Shown here in pieces: positions 9,810 to 18,188 of a stretch of 64,000 nucleotides of DNA (the stretch's first letter is position 1; each line of letters begins with the position of its first letter). The notes below the pieces were generated by a model. The model searched no databases. It was not told the DNA's origin and was given only the letters and a program-made list of their open reading frames with translations. A program made the position numbers and the translations under genes. Location: NCBI RefSeq assembly GCF_000332355.1, contig NZ_KB235959.1, forward strand, positions 289,260 through 353,259, given 5' to 3'. This stretch comes from Baaleninema simplex PCC 7105. GTDB lineage: Bacteria; Cyanobacteriota; Cyanobacteriia; Cyanobacteriales; Geitlerinemataceae.

Positions 9810-10517
9810 TTACAGTCCGAGTAAGTTACCGATCGCGTGCAGTACGCTTTGGTAAAAGTTTCCTTCAAGTTGTCGAAACAGTTGAAACGGTTCCCCAGGA
9901 GCGCCGAAAAACGGACGCAACGTCCAACCGAGTTGGCTGCCGACAAAGGCAAACAAAAACAACCAGGCTTGCAAGAGATTCTTGCGGTTTTTATGACCGT
10001 CTACGTCGTCTTGATGGGACATCATTTGCATCCCTTGGTAGAGGAAGAAAACGCCGACAAATCCCGTCAAGCCGAAGATGGCAACGTTCAACAGAATGAA
10101 GAAACTATAGTCGGGAGCGGTGATGAGAAAAAACAGGGTGACTGGGGCAAAACTAAAGAGTAAAATACTGATGGAGGCAATGGCGGCGCTGAGGACGGCG
10201 AGGTGTTGGGTAATACTTTTTCGGGAGCCAAAAAGCACGTTAAAAAAGTAAAGTGTGGGAAAACAAACGATCGCCGTCATCAGGTATAATATCGGAACTT
10301 TTACGGCTGACGAAATGGTTTGCATCCAGGTGCTAAAAGAGCCGATAATCGCTCCATAAACCGCAAAAAAAATCGAACTGGAAAAGAGTAACGCCGTAAT
10401 TTTATATTTGACTTGTTTGCCTTGGGCGATTTCTGCCATGAACCCTACGCGATCGCGCAGGAGGCTCATGAGTACGGAGAAGTAGCCTTCAACGGACTGG
10501 TGTTTTTGAATCGTCAT
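9810..10517 (-). CDS. multi-pass membrane protein, Yip1-like
   Basis: 235 residues with four to five hydrophobic helices (ITALLFSSSIFFAVYGAII, VPILYLMTAIVCFPTLYFF, LAVLSAAIASISILLFSF, FFILLNVAIFGLTGFVGVFF, WLFLFAFVGSQLGW). The N-terminal ~40 residues are soluble. The C-terminal segment (LRPFFGAPGEPFQLF, LEGNFYQSVLHAIGNLLG) is characteristic of a cyanobacterial family often labelled as an actin-binding WH2-domain protein, a name with no functional support that I can see. It starts 12 bp after the beta-helix gene ends, with GAGG before its ATG, so the two are probably one operon. Function unknown. Confidence 0.65.
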   Translation of the reverse strand: MTIQKHQSVEGYFSVLMSLLRDRVGFMAEIAQGKQVKYKITALLFSSSIFFAVYGAIIGSFSTWMQTISSAVKVPILYLMTAIVCFPTLYFFNVLFGSRKSITQHLAVLSAAIASISILLFSFAPVTLFFLITAPDYSFFILLNVAIFGLTGFVGVFFLYQGMQMMSHQDDVDGHKNRKNLLQAWLFLFAFVGSQLGWTLRPFFGAPGEPFQLFRQLEGNFYQSVLHAIGNLLGL

Positions 10518-10529
10518 GTTTGACCTCAG

Positions 10530-11417
10530 TTAGGGCATATCGACAAAGCTGTTGTTGACGAATTCGGTATTGTCAATTCGAGCGATCGCATCGGGATTTA
10601 ACGCGAATTGGCTGACGGAGTTGTTCTCGAACTTGCAGCTTTCAATGGCGATGGCGTTTTCCAAGTTGGCATCGAACATCGCTGAATACTCATCGGAGAC
10701 GGTATTATCGTTAAACTCACATCCGTTAAATTCAATTCCGGAAGAATCGGGAACGTAAATCAGAGTAAATTTTTGGTTGTAGGAAAACTCGCAATCGATA
10801 AATTGACTGTTAGTAACGGAGATTAACGAGGCGATACCATAGGTGCAATGACGGACGCTCGTGTTTCGGGCGATGAAGTTTTGTGTGTTTCGGCACATAA
10901 AACCGTAGGAACCGCTACCGAACAAGTTGCTGTTTTTAATTTCAACAGTGTTGCAACCGGCTAAACCCAAAACACCGCCGCTACAATATCCCGAATCGGG
11001 AAAATGTCCGAGTTCTAAGTTATCTAAAACGACGTTTTGGGCGTTAATCAAGCTGAGGACGGTGGCGTAACGAGGACGCACCAGCAACCGGGGCGATCGC
11101 TCTCCCAATCCGACGATTTTTAAGTTTTCAACCCCGTAAATATGGAATTGTTCGCCGTCGTGAACTGGCTCGAAATTGACGGCATCGCTGGCGTAGCTGC
11201 GATCGACGGTGGTTAAATCGTAACTGCCGGGATTGACGAAAATCGTGCGGTTAGACCCGATCGCTTCGATGAAGGCTTCGGCGGTACTCACGTAAATCTC
11301 AGGGGAATCGTCCGCCGCGATACTGCGCCGTTGCGTCGCCAACGCCAGCGAACCTACCGCCGCCGCACTCCAGCCTAAAAACCTCCGCCGACTCGTCAAG
11401 CGCTGAATTTGTCTCAT
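10530..11417 (-). CDS. Tat-exported right-handed beta-helix protein
   Basis: 295 residues from the ATG at 11417, chosen because GGTGAGGAG lies just upstream and the N-terminus then reads MRQIQRLTSRRRFLGWSAAA, a twin-arginine signal ending near ATQRRSIAADD. The rest is a repetitive parallel beta-helix pattern (VVLDNLELGHF, VEIKNSNLFGSG, NFIARNTSVRHC, SQFIDCEFSYN, IEFNGCEFNDN, IAIESCKFENN), as in pectate-lyase-like folds. No catalytic residues can be assigned, so it may bind or modify an extracellular polysaccharide. It is first in a likely two-gene unit with the downstream membrane protein and is divergent from sdhB. Confidence 0.8.
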   Translation of the reverse strand: MRQIQRLTSRRRFLGWSAAAVGSLALATQRRSIAADDSPEIYVSTAEAFIEAIGSNRTIFVNPGSYDLTTVDRSYASDAVNFEPVHDGEQFHIYGVENLKIVGLGERSPRLLVRPRYATVLSLINAQNVVLDNLELGHFPDSGYCSGGVLGLAGCNTVEIKNSNLFGSGSYGFMCRNTQNFIARNTSVRHCTYGIASLISVTNSQFIDCEFSYNQKFTLIYVPDSSGIEFNGCEFNDNTVSDEYSAMFDANLENAIAIESCKFENNSVSQFALNPDAIARIDNTEFVNNSFVDMP

Positions 11418-11494
11418 CTGTGTCTCCTCACCCGGCAATGGCTGCCTAAAATAGTTACCAAACCCGATCGAACCCATTCCAGAAACTGCGCCCC

Positions 11495-12478
11495 ATGCAA
11501 GTTGAATTTCACATCGTCCGACAAACACGCGATCGCGCCCCTCGCATCCAACGCTACACCCTGGACGTGGAACCGAGCGACACGATTCTAACCTGTCTCA
11601 ATCGCATCAAGTGGGAACAAGACGGAAGCCTCGCTTTTCGTAAAAACTGCCGCAATACCATCTGTGGCAGTTGTTCGATGCGAATTAACGGACGTTCCGC
11701 CCTCGCCTGTAAAGAAAACGTCGCCAACGAACTCAAACGGGTGGAAACGACGAACGGGAATTCTCCGGCGATCGCGATCGCGCCGATGGGAAATATGCCC
11801 GTGATTAAAGATCTCGTGGTGGATATGAAGCGATTTTGGGACGATCTCGACGCGATCGATCCCTACGTGAGCAGCAACGCACGAAACATCCCCGAACGGG
11901 AGTTTCTGCAATCTCCCGAAGAACGGGAAAAGTTCGACAGTAGCGGCAACTGTATCCTTTGCGGGGCTTGTTATTCCGAATGTAACGCCTTGGAAGTGAA
12001 CGAGGAATTCGTCGGCCCTCACGCCTTAGCCAAAGCCCAGCGGATGCTGTTCGACTCCCGCGACGATCGCACCGAGGAACGGTTGGAGAGTTACAACAAC
12101 ACGAGTTCCGGCGTGTGGGGCTGTACCCGCTGTTACTACTGTAATTCAGTTTGTCCGATGGAAGTCGCGCCCCTCGATCGCATCGGTGAAGTCAAGAGTA
12201 AAATTCTCGAAAAGAGCGATTCTCAAGCCAGTACCGCCGTGCGCCACCGTAAAGTTCTGATCGAGTTAGTGCGCGAGGGGGGTTGGATTGACGAACGCAA
12301 ATTCGGCGTGCAAGTGGTGGGGAACTACTTCCGCGACATCAAAGGCTTGTTGAGTATTGCACCGTTGGGGTTGCGACTGCTCGTCTCCGGTAAACTTCCC
12401 CTAGGATTCGAGGCGTCGGAGGGAACCGAGGAAGTTCGCGGTATCGTCGATCGCGTCCGCGAGGAGATTCGGGGATGA
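11495..12478 (+). CDS. sdhB: succinate dehydrogenase/fumarate reductase iron-sulfur subunit
   Basis: 327 residues. The N-terminal ferredoxin domain carries the [2Fe-2S] ligands Cys52, Cys57, Cys60 and Cys72 (CRNTICGSC...C). The C-terminal domain has Cys153/156/159/163 (CILCGACYSEC) and Cys210/213/216/220 (CTRCYYCNSVC). The subunit relays electrons from the flavin of SdhA to quinone in the thylakoid or plasma membrane. The last motif has a cysteine where E. coli SdhB has Ile, so a second [4Fe-4S] cluster is possible instead of [3Fe-4S]. No sdhA or anchor genes are adjacent, consistent with scattered sdh genes in cyanobacteria. Confidence 0.94.
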   Translation: MQVEFHIVRQTRDRAPRIQRYTLDVEPSDTILTCLNRIKWEQDGSLAFRKNCRNTICGSCSMRINGRSALACKENVANELKRVETTNGNSPAIAIAPMGNMPVIKDLVVDMKRFWDDLDAIDPYVSSNARNIPEREFLQSPEEREKFDSSGNCILCGACYSECNALEVNEEFVGPHALAKAQRMLFDSRDDRTEERLESYNNTSSGVWGCTRCYYCNSVCPMEVAPLDRIGEVKSKILEKSDSQASTAVRHRKVLIELVREGGWIDERKFGVQVVGNYFRDIKGLLSIAPLGLRLLVSGKLPLGFEASEGTEEVRGIVDRVREEIRG

Positions 12479-12604
12479 AGACAGGGAACAGTCACCAGTC
12501 ACCAGTCGCCAGTCACCAGTGAAGACAGGGAACAGGGAACAGGGAACGGGGAACGGTTAATAGTTTCTCCCCCTCTCCCCCTCTCCCCCTCTCCCCCTCC
12601 AAAA
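12479..12604. repeat. composite minisatellite (CACCAGT / GGGAACA / CCCCTCT units)
   Basis: Directly after sdhB come short tandem units: CACCAGT, then GGGAACA, then CTCCCC. The same three-part composite recurs, often inverted, near 23.9, 35.45, 54.96 and 59.34 kb, with a fragment at 56.82 kb. It is non-coding. Confidence 0.85.
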
Positions 12605-12619
12605 ACCGATCCATTGACG

Positions 12620-13038
12620 CTCTCTCCCCAACCCTAGCGGGTATGGTCGGAGATTCCTGTTTCACTGGCTCATGCCTAGATAAACGAGCAAGCCCGAATA
12701 CCCCCGGTCAGAACGCCTTCACAGGCTGTTTGTTTAACGTCCACGATGCGCCCCACCGCAGACATAAGCGAGAATCAAATTCTCTTGGCAACACCAACTG
12801 GCGATTTTGTGGTTTACCTCCACCACGGGTTTTTCGGGTGTTCCGAACCATACCCTTAGGATCTTAAAGACCGTTTCCGGTAAGGCAATTTTACCAGTTT
12901 GTTCGTTTCGGCGCTATCCCCTTCTCTCGCTATCGCATTGTTCGGGGATGCCCCGAACCTCCCCGCCGCTTCACCACCAACCAAGCCTATTGGCTATGGT
13001 TGGAGCACTGCGACGAATCTTGGTAGACGCGAAGAACG
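12620..13038 (-). mobile_element. IS200/IS605-type relic, copy 1 (no intact gene)
   Basis: About 420 bp with no usable reading frame. It is clearly homologous to 53363-53796. Shared blocks include CGGCGCTATCCCCTTCTC, CCACCAACCAAGCCTATTGG and CTGCGACGAATCTTGGTAGA. Read on the minus strand, its far end (CAGGAATCTCCGACCATA, then GGGTTGGGGAGAGAGCGTC) resembles the right end typical of TnpB-carrying elements, which often finish in GAGGATGTCAA. I infer a decayed or non-autonomous element that has lost its tnpB. It abuts the 3' end of the Uma2 gene. Confidence 0.6.
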
Positions 13039-13052
13039 TCACCTTGTCAGGA

Positions 13053-13757
13053 CTAAACTTCCGGTTCGATTCCTGCGGCGCGGAGTTGTGCGGCGAGACG
13101 TTCGGCGCGATCGCGTTCGCGTTGAGCCAGTTCGATCGACCACAGCAACAAGTTATCTTCCTCGTTCCACCAGCGCAACCAAAAACCGCTGCGACTTTCT
13201 CGGGTTCCTTCCCACACGCCGAGGCTCAATCCCATTTCTTCAATCCAGTGGCGTTCGGCGTCGTTGGCGGGTTGAAGTTGGTAGTTTCCCGCTGCGTCGA
13301 GGCGATAAAGTTCTAAGTTTCCTGTTTCGGGGTTGAAGATGGCGTAGTTGGGAACTTTCAGAACTTGTTCGTAGAAAAACCACTTTCCGGGGGGATAGGT
13401 GGGTTTGCTGGAATATTCCTTTCCGTCGGTGTCGGAGAGGAATTCCACCACGATAACGGGGATGTCTCCTTGGAGTTGCGGCGTGTAGCTGCGGGCGATG
13501 TCGGAACGGGGAACGCGGATGTTGGGGACGAACGCCCAATCGGGGGCTTTGATGACGAGTTTTCCGTTGACGGTGGCGCAGATGCCGTAGTTGCTTGGGG
13601 TGAGGGTGGTTTCGCTGAGTCGTCCCGCCACTTGTAGGCTGTCGGTGAGGGCGGCGGCGAGGGCGGGTTGGTTAATGTTGTCCACGGGATCGTCGGGGAG
13701 ATCGTAGTCGTCGGGGAGGGGTTCCCAGGTGATTTGGAGTTCGGCGGTGGCAACCAT
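13053..13757 (-). CDS. Uma2 family (DUF820) putative endonuclease
   Basis: 234 residues. The core (PDWAFVPNIRVPRSD, GDIPVIVVEFLSDTDGKEY, KWFFYEQVLKVPNYAIFNPETGNLELYRL) is the Uma2/DUF820 pattern, a restriction-endonuclease-like fold very abundant in cyanobacteria. The candidate active-site series is Asp in PDWAF, Glu in VVEFLS and Lys in GKEY or GKW. The C-terminus is the usual basic helix rich in RAERLAAQLRAAG. Its real role is not established. It lies 44 bp downstream of the NACHT-HEAT gene on the same strand, and a short relic of a similar C-terminus lies on the other side of that gene. Confidence 0.85.
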   Translation of the reverse strand: MVATAELQITWEPLPDDYDLPDDPVDNINQPALAAALTDSLQVAGRLSETTLTPSNYGICATVNGKLVIKAPDWAFVPNIRVPRSDIARSYTPQLQGDIPVIVVEFLSDTDGKEYSSKPTYPPGKWFFYEQVLKVPNYAIFNPETGNLELYRLDAAGNYQLQPANDAERHWIEEMGLSLGVWEGTRESRSGFWLRWWNEEDNLLLWSIELAQRERDRAERLAAQLRAAGIEPEV

Positions 13758-13801
13758 AGGGTTTTGGGAGGTTTGGGGTTCTGTGTTCTACGGTATCAAA
13801 C

Positions 13802-16800
13802 TCAACTGGACTCGACGACTAGCCCCCACAGAGCATCGATACCCGCTCCAACATGGGGATCTTCTCGATGGCGATCGAGCCATTCGACAACTCGAGGTAA
13901 AACGTTATCTGAATTTTGTCCCAGTTTACCCAACGCCGAGGCGGCCAAGGAACGAACCCATGGTGAATCCTCGTCCTTTAGACGCTCGACTAACATGGAA
14001 ATCGCGGTCTCGCTGGCTCCTCTTAACTCACCTAACGCCCAGGCGGCTGAGGACCGAACTTCTGAAGCCTCGTCCTTTAGGCGCTCGACTAACGCCGAAA
14101 TCGCAGTCTCGCTGGCTTCTCCCAACTCACCCAACGCCGAGGCGGCCGAGGAACGAACCTCTGAAGCCTCGTCCTTTAGGCGCTCGACTAACGCCAAAAC
14201 CCCAGTCTCGCTGGCTCCTCCCAACCGACCCAACGCCCAGGCGGCCGAGGAACGAACCTCTGAAGCCTCGTCCTTTAGGCGCTCGACTAACGCCAAAACC
14301 CCAGTCTCGCTGGCTCCTCCCAACCGACCCAACGCCCAGGCTGCCAAGGAACGAACCCGTGAATCCTCGTCCTTTAGACGTTCGACTAACGCCGAAATCG
14401 CAGTCTCGCTGGCTTCTCCCAACTCACCCAACGCCCAGGCAGCCGAGGAACGAACCTCTGAATCCTCATCCTTTAGGCGCTCGACTAACGCTGAAATCGC
14501 AGTCTCGCTAGCTCCTCCCAACTCACCCAACGCCCAGGCGACCTCGGAACGAACCTCTGAATCCTCGTCTTTTAGGCGCTCGACTAACGCTGAAATCGCG
14601 GTCTCGCTAGCTCCTCCCAACTCACCCAACGCCCAGGCGACCTCGGAACGAACCCCTGAATCCTCGTCTTTTAGGCACTCGACTAACGCTGAAATCGCGG
14701 TCTGGCTGGCTCCTCCCAACTCACCCAACGCCAAGGTGGCCTGGAAACGAACCTCTGAATCCTCGTCCTTTAGGCACTCGACTAAAGCTGAAATCGCAGT
14801 CTCGCTGGCTTCTCCCAACTCACCCAACGCCCAGGCGACCTCGGAACGAACCCGTGAATCCTCATCCTTTAGGCACTCGACTAAAGCTGAAATCGCAGTC
14901 TCGCTGGCTTCTCCCAACCGAACCAACGCCGAGGTGGCCTTGGAACGAACCCGCGAATCCTCGTCCTTTAGGCACTCGACTAACGCCGACATCACCGCAT
15001 CTCGTTCGCCTAACCTAGCGCGATAGCGAAGGAGTCGATCTTCGCCAATTGCATCGCCTTTATCTTTTAGCAACGTCAATGCCAATTGCTCGAAGGCTGT
15101 TTCGTTTAAACTTCGTAGGATTTTATAAACAGCGTGGCTAACATTTCCTCCAACTCGGTCGCTAACTTCTAATTCGACAATCCTTTCTAAAATGTCTTGA
15201 CAGAGTTTTGGATTTTCCGATTGCAAGTCTTTCGGATCTTCCACCAAACAACTCCCAGCAAATAATAAATCCCGATGCAGCCATTCCTCATACTCACTGT
15301 TGCAGTCCAATACTGCTTCAATTGCCTTCGCTGCCTTTTTTTGCTTTTGCTGTGCGATGAGTAGCAACAAAACTTCTCGCCAGTGTGAATCGTGAAGATG
15401 ATTTCGTATAGCATTGAGGACAATATCAAACTTTTCTTCATTGTCTGCCCGATAGTTAATATCTTCGGCTGTTAAATATTCTTGAAACGTTTTATGAACG
15501 AAGGCAAAACAATCCTGACCCTGTTCGTTTAACAATCCCGTTCGCTCGCGAATGTAGCTCAGAAACCGCTCTGCTTCTTGCTGAGCTTGATAAAGCTCGA
15601 TTTGCTTCATCTGCTTAATTTCTCGTGCTAATTTCTCGATGAGCGTATCTCGATCGATCAACGTTCCTCCGTCATCGTCACCCGTATTTCCTTGAGTATG
15701 TACCCAATGCGCGATGACTTCCATCAACCGCCGCCAGTCGTCGCTATCGAGATATTTGAAACCCTCTTGTTTGAGCGATTTGTTAGAATCCCACGATTTC
15801 AGTAACGTTTTGACAGCGAGATCGTAAAGTTTGTGTCGCTGTTTCGGTAAATGGGCTTCATGCCGATGAATCAGTGCAATAATTGTCAAAAGCAGCGGGT
15901 TTCGAGCCAAGGACTTTATTCGATCGTTTTCGTTAAGTGCTTCTCGCAAACTCTCTTTACGTCGTTCTCTGTCATCAGAATCGCTAACTCGACTGTCGTA
16001 CCACTTGTTAATGAATTCTTCTAGCTGTTCGTCGTTAAATGGTTGCAGCCAATAATGAGGAAAGGTTTCAGTTCGTAAAAAGTCTCGTTTGTAACCTGCG
16101 GGGCGAGATGTAACGATCGCAGGGTTTTTATGGTACTTTTCGAGAAAGTTCTCGATTCGTTGTACCACCTCATATCGCTTGGCTTCGTTCGCCACTTCAT
16201 CTAAGCCGTCGAGTAAAATTAACGCTCGTCCCGTTTCTAGCCAATACTCAAAAAATCCCGTCGGAACTTCGCCTGCGTGTAAGGTTTTTTCTGTAAACTT
16301 TTTCGCGTAATCGATCGGGCTATTTTCTAAATTTCGCGCCCAATCTCGAATCCGAATTAAAATCGGTAACCAATCAGTTTTGTTATCGAGTCCGCCTGCT
16401 TCGCGATCGTCAATTGTTTCTTCAGAAACAGCAACACCAAAATAACTCAATAATGTGGTTTTTCCCGAACCTGGATCGCCCAGTACTACAACGCGCGTGG
16501 CTTTGCTTGGTTGAAAAATATGTTTTGCAGAAAACGTTTTTCCACTGCGATCGCGTCGTGCTAGTTGACGCTGTTCTTGCAACAGTGAGAATTGACGATT
16601 TTCAATTTCACTAACTTTTAAAAAATCTAAATCTGTTGCATCAGGACGATTCGAGACTTCCTCTCGAACGTCTGGCATGACAAAAATCTTTTCGAGTCTC
16701 GCTGATTTTTCAATTTCCATTCCAGCAAACTTAACATCGTCAAAGTGGCAAATAAATTGTTGGATATACTTCGTTTTATAAACCTGAAAGTGCAAAGCTG

Positions 16801-17221
16801 CCTGTGTGCTTTCAAAATATCCTTGGCTAAATTGTTCGAGCCATCCTCTTACCGTCTCGTTAACAAGCTTTATTTTTATATCTTCTGCGGAGTTTCGTAA
16901 AACCTCTTCTAACAAGTCTAAGTTGGGTTGACCGTTATTTTGAAGTGGCTTCGTGAGTTCTTCAGCCGTGACAGAGTTCTCTAAAAATTTAGAAAAACAA
17001 GCTTTTGCTTTTCCTCCATCGCAGTGGTAAAACAAATGACTTTGCAGAGGGCGATCCCCATCCCATTTTTCAGCCGTTTCTACGCCAGATTTTAAAGCCC
17101 TATCGAAATCGTTCGGCTTGACTTGCTTGCGAACGGTTTCCCCTAATCGCTTCCAAAGCGGCTCGCTGATTTTGCTGAAGGCGAAACCTGCCAGTTTGCC
17201 ACCGAGAAATTCTACGACCAT
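13802..17221 (-). CDS. NACHT NTPase with C-terminal HEAT repeats (NLR-like)
   Basis: 1139 residues from the ATG at 17221 (GAAGG seven bases before; a TTG at 17236 is also in frame). Residues ~1-225 are an unrecognised, mostly helical N-terminal domain. The NACHT domain has Walker A GDPGSGKTT (~248-256), Walker B ALILLDGLDEV (~333-343) and sensor TSRPAGY (~371-377), then a helical region to ~770. The C-terminus holds about eleven 33-residue HEAT/PBS-lyase-like repeats (ASETAISALVERLKDE, VRSEVAWALGELG). The architecture is that of bacterial STAND/NLR-like proteins, several of which sense phage and trigger abortive infection. An immune role is an inference; no separate effector domain is identifiable. 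Confidence 0.88.
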   Translation of the reverse strand: MVVEFLGGKLAGFAFSKISEPLWKRLGETVRKQVKPNDFDRALKSGVETAEKWDGDRPLQSHLFYHCDGGKAKACFSKFLENSVTAEELTKPLQNNGQPNLDLLEEVLRNSAEDIKIKLVNETVRGWLEQFSQGYFESTQAALHFQVYKTKYIQQFICHFDDVKFAGMEIEKSARLEKIFVMPDVREEVSNRPDATDLDFLKVSEIENRQFSLLQEQRQLARRDRSGKTFSAKHIFQPSKATRVVVLGDPGSGKTTLLSYFGVAVSEETIDDREAGGLDNKTDWLPILIRIRDWARNLENSPIDYAKKFTEKTLHAGEVPTGFFEYWLETGRALILLDGLDEVANEAKRYEVVQRIENFLEKYHKNPAIVTSRPAGYKRDFLRTETFPHYWLQPFNDEQLEEFINKWYDSRVSDSDDRERRKESLREALNENDRIKSLARNPLLLTIIALIHRHEAHLPKQRHKLYDLAVKTLLKSWDSNKSLKQEGFKYLDSDDWRRLMEVIAHWVHTQGNTGDDDGGTLIDRDTLIEKLAREIKQMKQIELYQAQQEAERFLSYIRERTGLLNEQGQDCFAFVHKTFQEYLTAEDINYRADNEEKFDIVLNAIRNHLHDSHWREVLLLLIAQQKQKKAAKAIEAVLDCNSEYEEWLHRDLLFAGSCLVEDPKDLQSENPKLCQDILERIVELEVSDRVGGNVSHAVYKILRSLNETAFEQLALTLLKDKGDAIGEDRLLRYRARLGERDAVMSALVECLKDEDSRVRSKATSALVRLGEASETAISALVECLKDEDSRVRSEVAWALGELGEASETAISALVECLKDEDSEVRFQATLALGELGGASQTAISALVECLKDEDSGVRSEVAWALGELGGASETAISALVERLKDEDSEVRSEVAWALGELGGASETAISALVERLKDEDSEVRSSAAWALGELGEASETAISALVERLKDEDSRVRSLAAWALGRLGGASETGVLALVERLKDEASEVRSSAAWALGRLGGASETGVLALVERLKDEASEVRSSAASALGELGEASETAISALVERLKDEASEVRSSAAWALGELRGASETAISMLVERLKDEDSPWVRSLAASALGKLGQNSDNVLPRVVEWLDRHREDPHVGAGIDALWGLVVESS
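13890..14995 (-). repeat. tandem ~99-bp coding repeats of the HEAT array
   Basis: About eleven successive 99-bp units, each containing close variants of TCCTTTAGGCGCTCGACTAA and GTCTCGCTGGCTCCTCCCAA on the plus strand. Most variation falls in a few codons (RVRSK, EVRSS, GVRSE), suggesting recent amplification or gene conversion. Confidence 0.9.
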
Positions 17222-17307
17222 ATCGTCAACCTTCAAGAGATATCGACTATTATCCCCTCATTTCAGAAGTTGATGCAACCCCTGCGAGATCGCGTTATCG
17301 GGTTTCG

Positions 17308-17380
17308 TCATGATTCGACGCCTGCTGCTCGTCGTTGTGCGGTGAGACGTTTGGCAACCTCGATCGCGCCACAGCCTCCC
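17308..17380 (-). pseudogene. relic of a Uma2-type C-terminus
   Basis: Read on the minus strand, this stretch encodes GAIEVAKRLTAQRRAAGVES and a stop. It aligns with the tail of the intact Uma2 protein at 13.05 kb (RDRAERLAAQLRAAGIEP). No upstream coding sequence remains in frame. It is probably the end of a second Uma2 gene that was deleted or split. Confidence 0.5.
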
Positions 17381-17435
17381 AACTCCCAGCTCGCTGATGT
17401 AAAATCAAATCAGTATTTGAAGATTGAGATTATAG

Positions 17436-17840
17436 ATGAAACCGAACATTACAATTATTACACTGGGCGTCTCCGATCTCGATCGCGCGATCGCATTTTA
17501 TCAAAATGGCTTGGGATTTCCTCTCCAAGAAAACTCAAACGAAAATATTGCTTTCTTCCAAGCACAAGGTACGACCCTCGCACTTTATCCTAGAGATAAA
17601 CTCGCTGAAGATATCACCATTGAAGACACTGGCTCGGGATTTAGTGGATTTACCTTAGCCCATAATGTCAGTTCTCCAGAAGCCGTTGACGCAACGTTAA
17701 ATGAAGCTGTCGAAGCGGGAGCTACATTAATCAAACCCGGTCAAAACGTCTTTTGGGGCGGCTATTCTGGTTACTTTGCCGATCCCGATGGCTTTTACTG
17801 GGAAGTTGCCTGGGATCCCTATCTTTCAGAAGATAGTTGA
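17436..17840 (+). CDS. VOC family (glyoxalase/bleomycin-resistance fold) protein
   Basis: 134 residues. The pattern ITIITLGVSDLDRAIAFYQNGLGFPL at the N-terminus and GYSGYFADPDGFYWEVAWDP at the C-terminus are the two halves of the vicinal-oxygen-chelate fold. A C-terminal Glu (WEVAWD) is a usual metal ligand. The canonical N-terminal His ligand is not evident (ITIITLG), which is common in members that are not lyases, so a glyoxalase I role is unlikely. Cytoplasmic; substrate unknown. It stands alone, just outside the NACHT-Uma2 region. Confidence 0.85.
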   Translation: MKPNITIITLGVSDLDRAIAFYQNGLGFPLQENSNENIAFFQAQGTTLALYPRDKLAEDITIEDTGSGFSGFTLAHNVSSPEAVDATLNEAVEAGATLIKPGQNVFWGGYSGYFADPDGFYWEVAWDPYLSEDS

Positions 17841-18005
17841 CAGATTCAAGCGAAAAACGAACATTCCCCCAACTCGAAGGAGAACGCGATCGCCCTTCAC
17901 GCTTGACGCTTCTCTCTTCCCTGTGATTCCTCCACCTCAGTAATGCAGAAAACTTTTCGAGATCGGGGATTGACAAAATACATAAAATCTGTTGAGACTC
18001 AAGCC

Positions 18006-18038
18006 AGATCCCCGGCATCTCCAAGATGCCGGGGATCT
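18006..18038. repeat. 33-bp palindromic repeat, second copy
   Basis: AGATCCCCGGCATCT, a 3-base loop, then its exact complement. It differs from the 9720-9752 copy by a compensated change in the stem, as expected if the hairpin itself is selected. It lies between the VOC and glucosidase genes. Confidence 0.8.
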
Positions 18039-18188
18039 CCGGCACCAAGATGCCGATCTGGGATTTTGCGACCAACCCTTAAATACGGCGATATCTTTTC
18101 TAACAAGGGTTTCAAGACTTTTCTGCACCACTAAGGATTCCCCTCACCATGTCACAATCAAAAGACACCTAACCTCAGCGCAATCGGC

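Noticed and set aside
8783-9952. Several long frames antisense or shifted to the antiporter gene
   Set aside because: GC-rich coding DNA gives spurious frames rich in Pro, Arg and Thr; the antiporter frame has all the family motifs.
12643-13336. Plus-strand open frames across the IS605-type relic
   Set aside because: They share translated blocks with the 53.6-kb copy (PSLLAMVGALRRILVD) only because the DNA is a duplicated non-coding element; no protein family is recognisable.
13890-14995. Possible CRISPR array or satellite
   Set aside because: The 99-bp repeats are coding, in frame, without spacers of constant length. No cas genes are present and no CRISPR array is visible in the window.
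13668-15026. Long plus-strand open frame with repeats (TSEASSFRRSTNAEIAVSL...)
   Set aside because: It is the antisense shadow of the HEAT repeats; codon pattern and domains support the minus strand.
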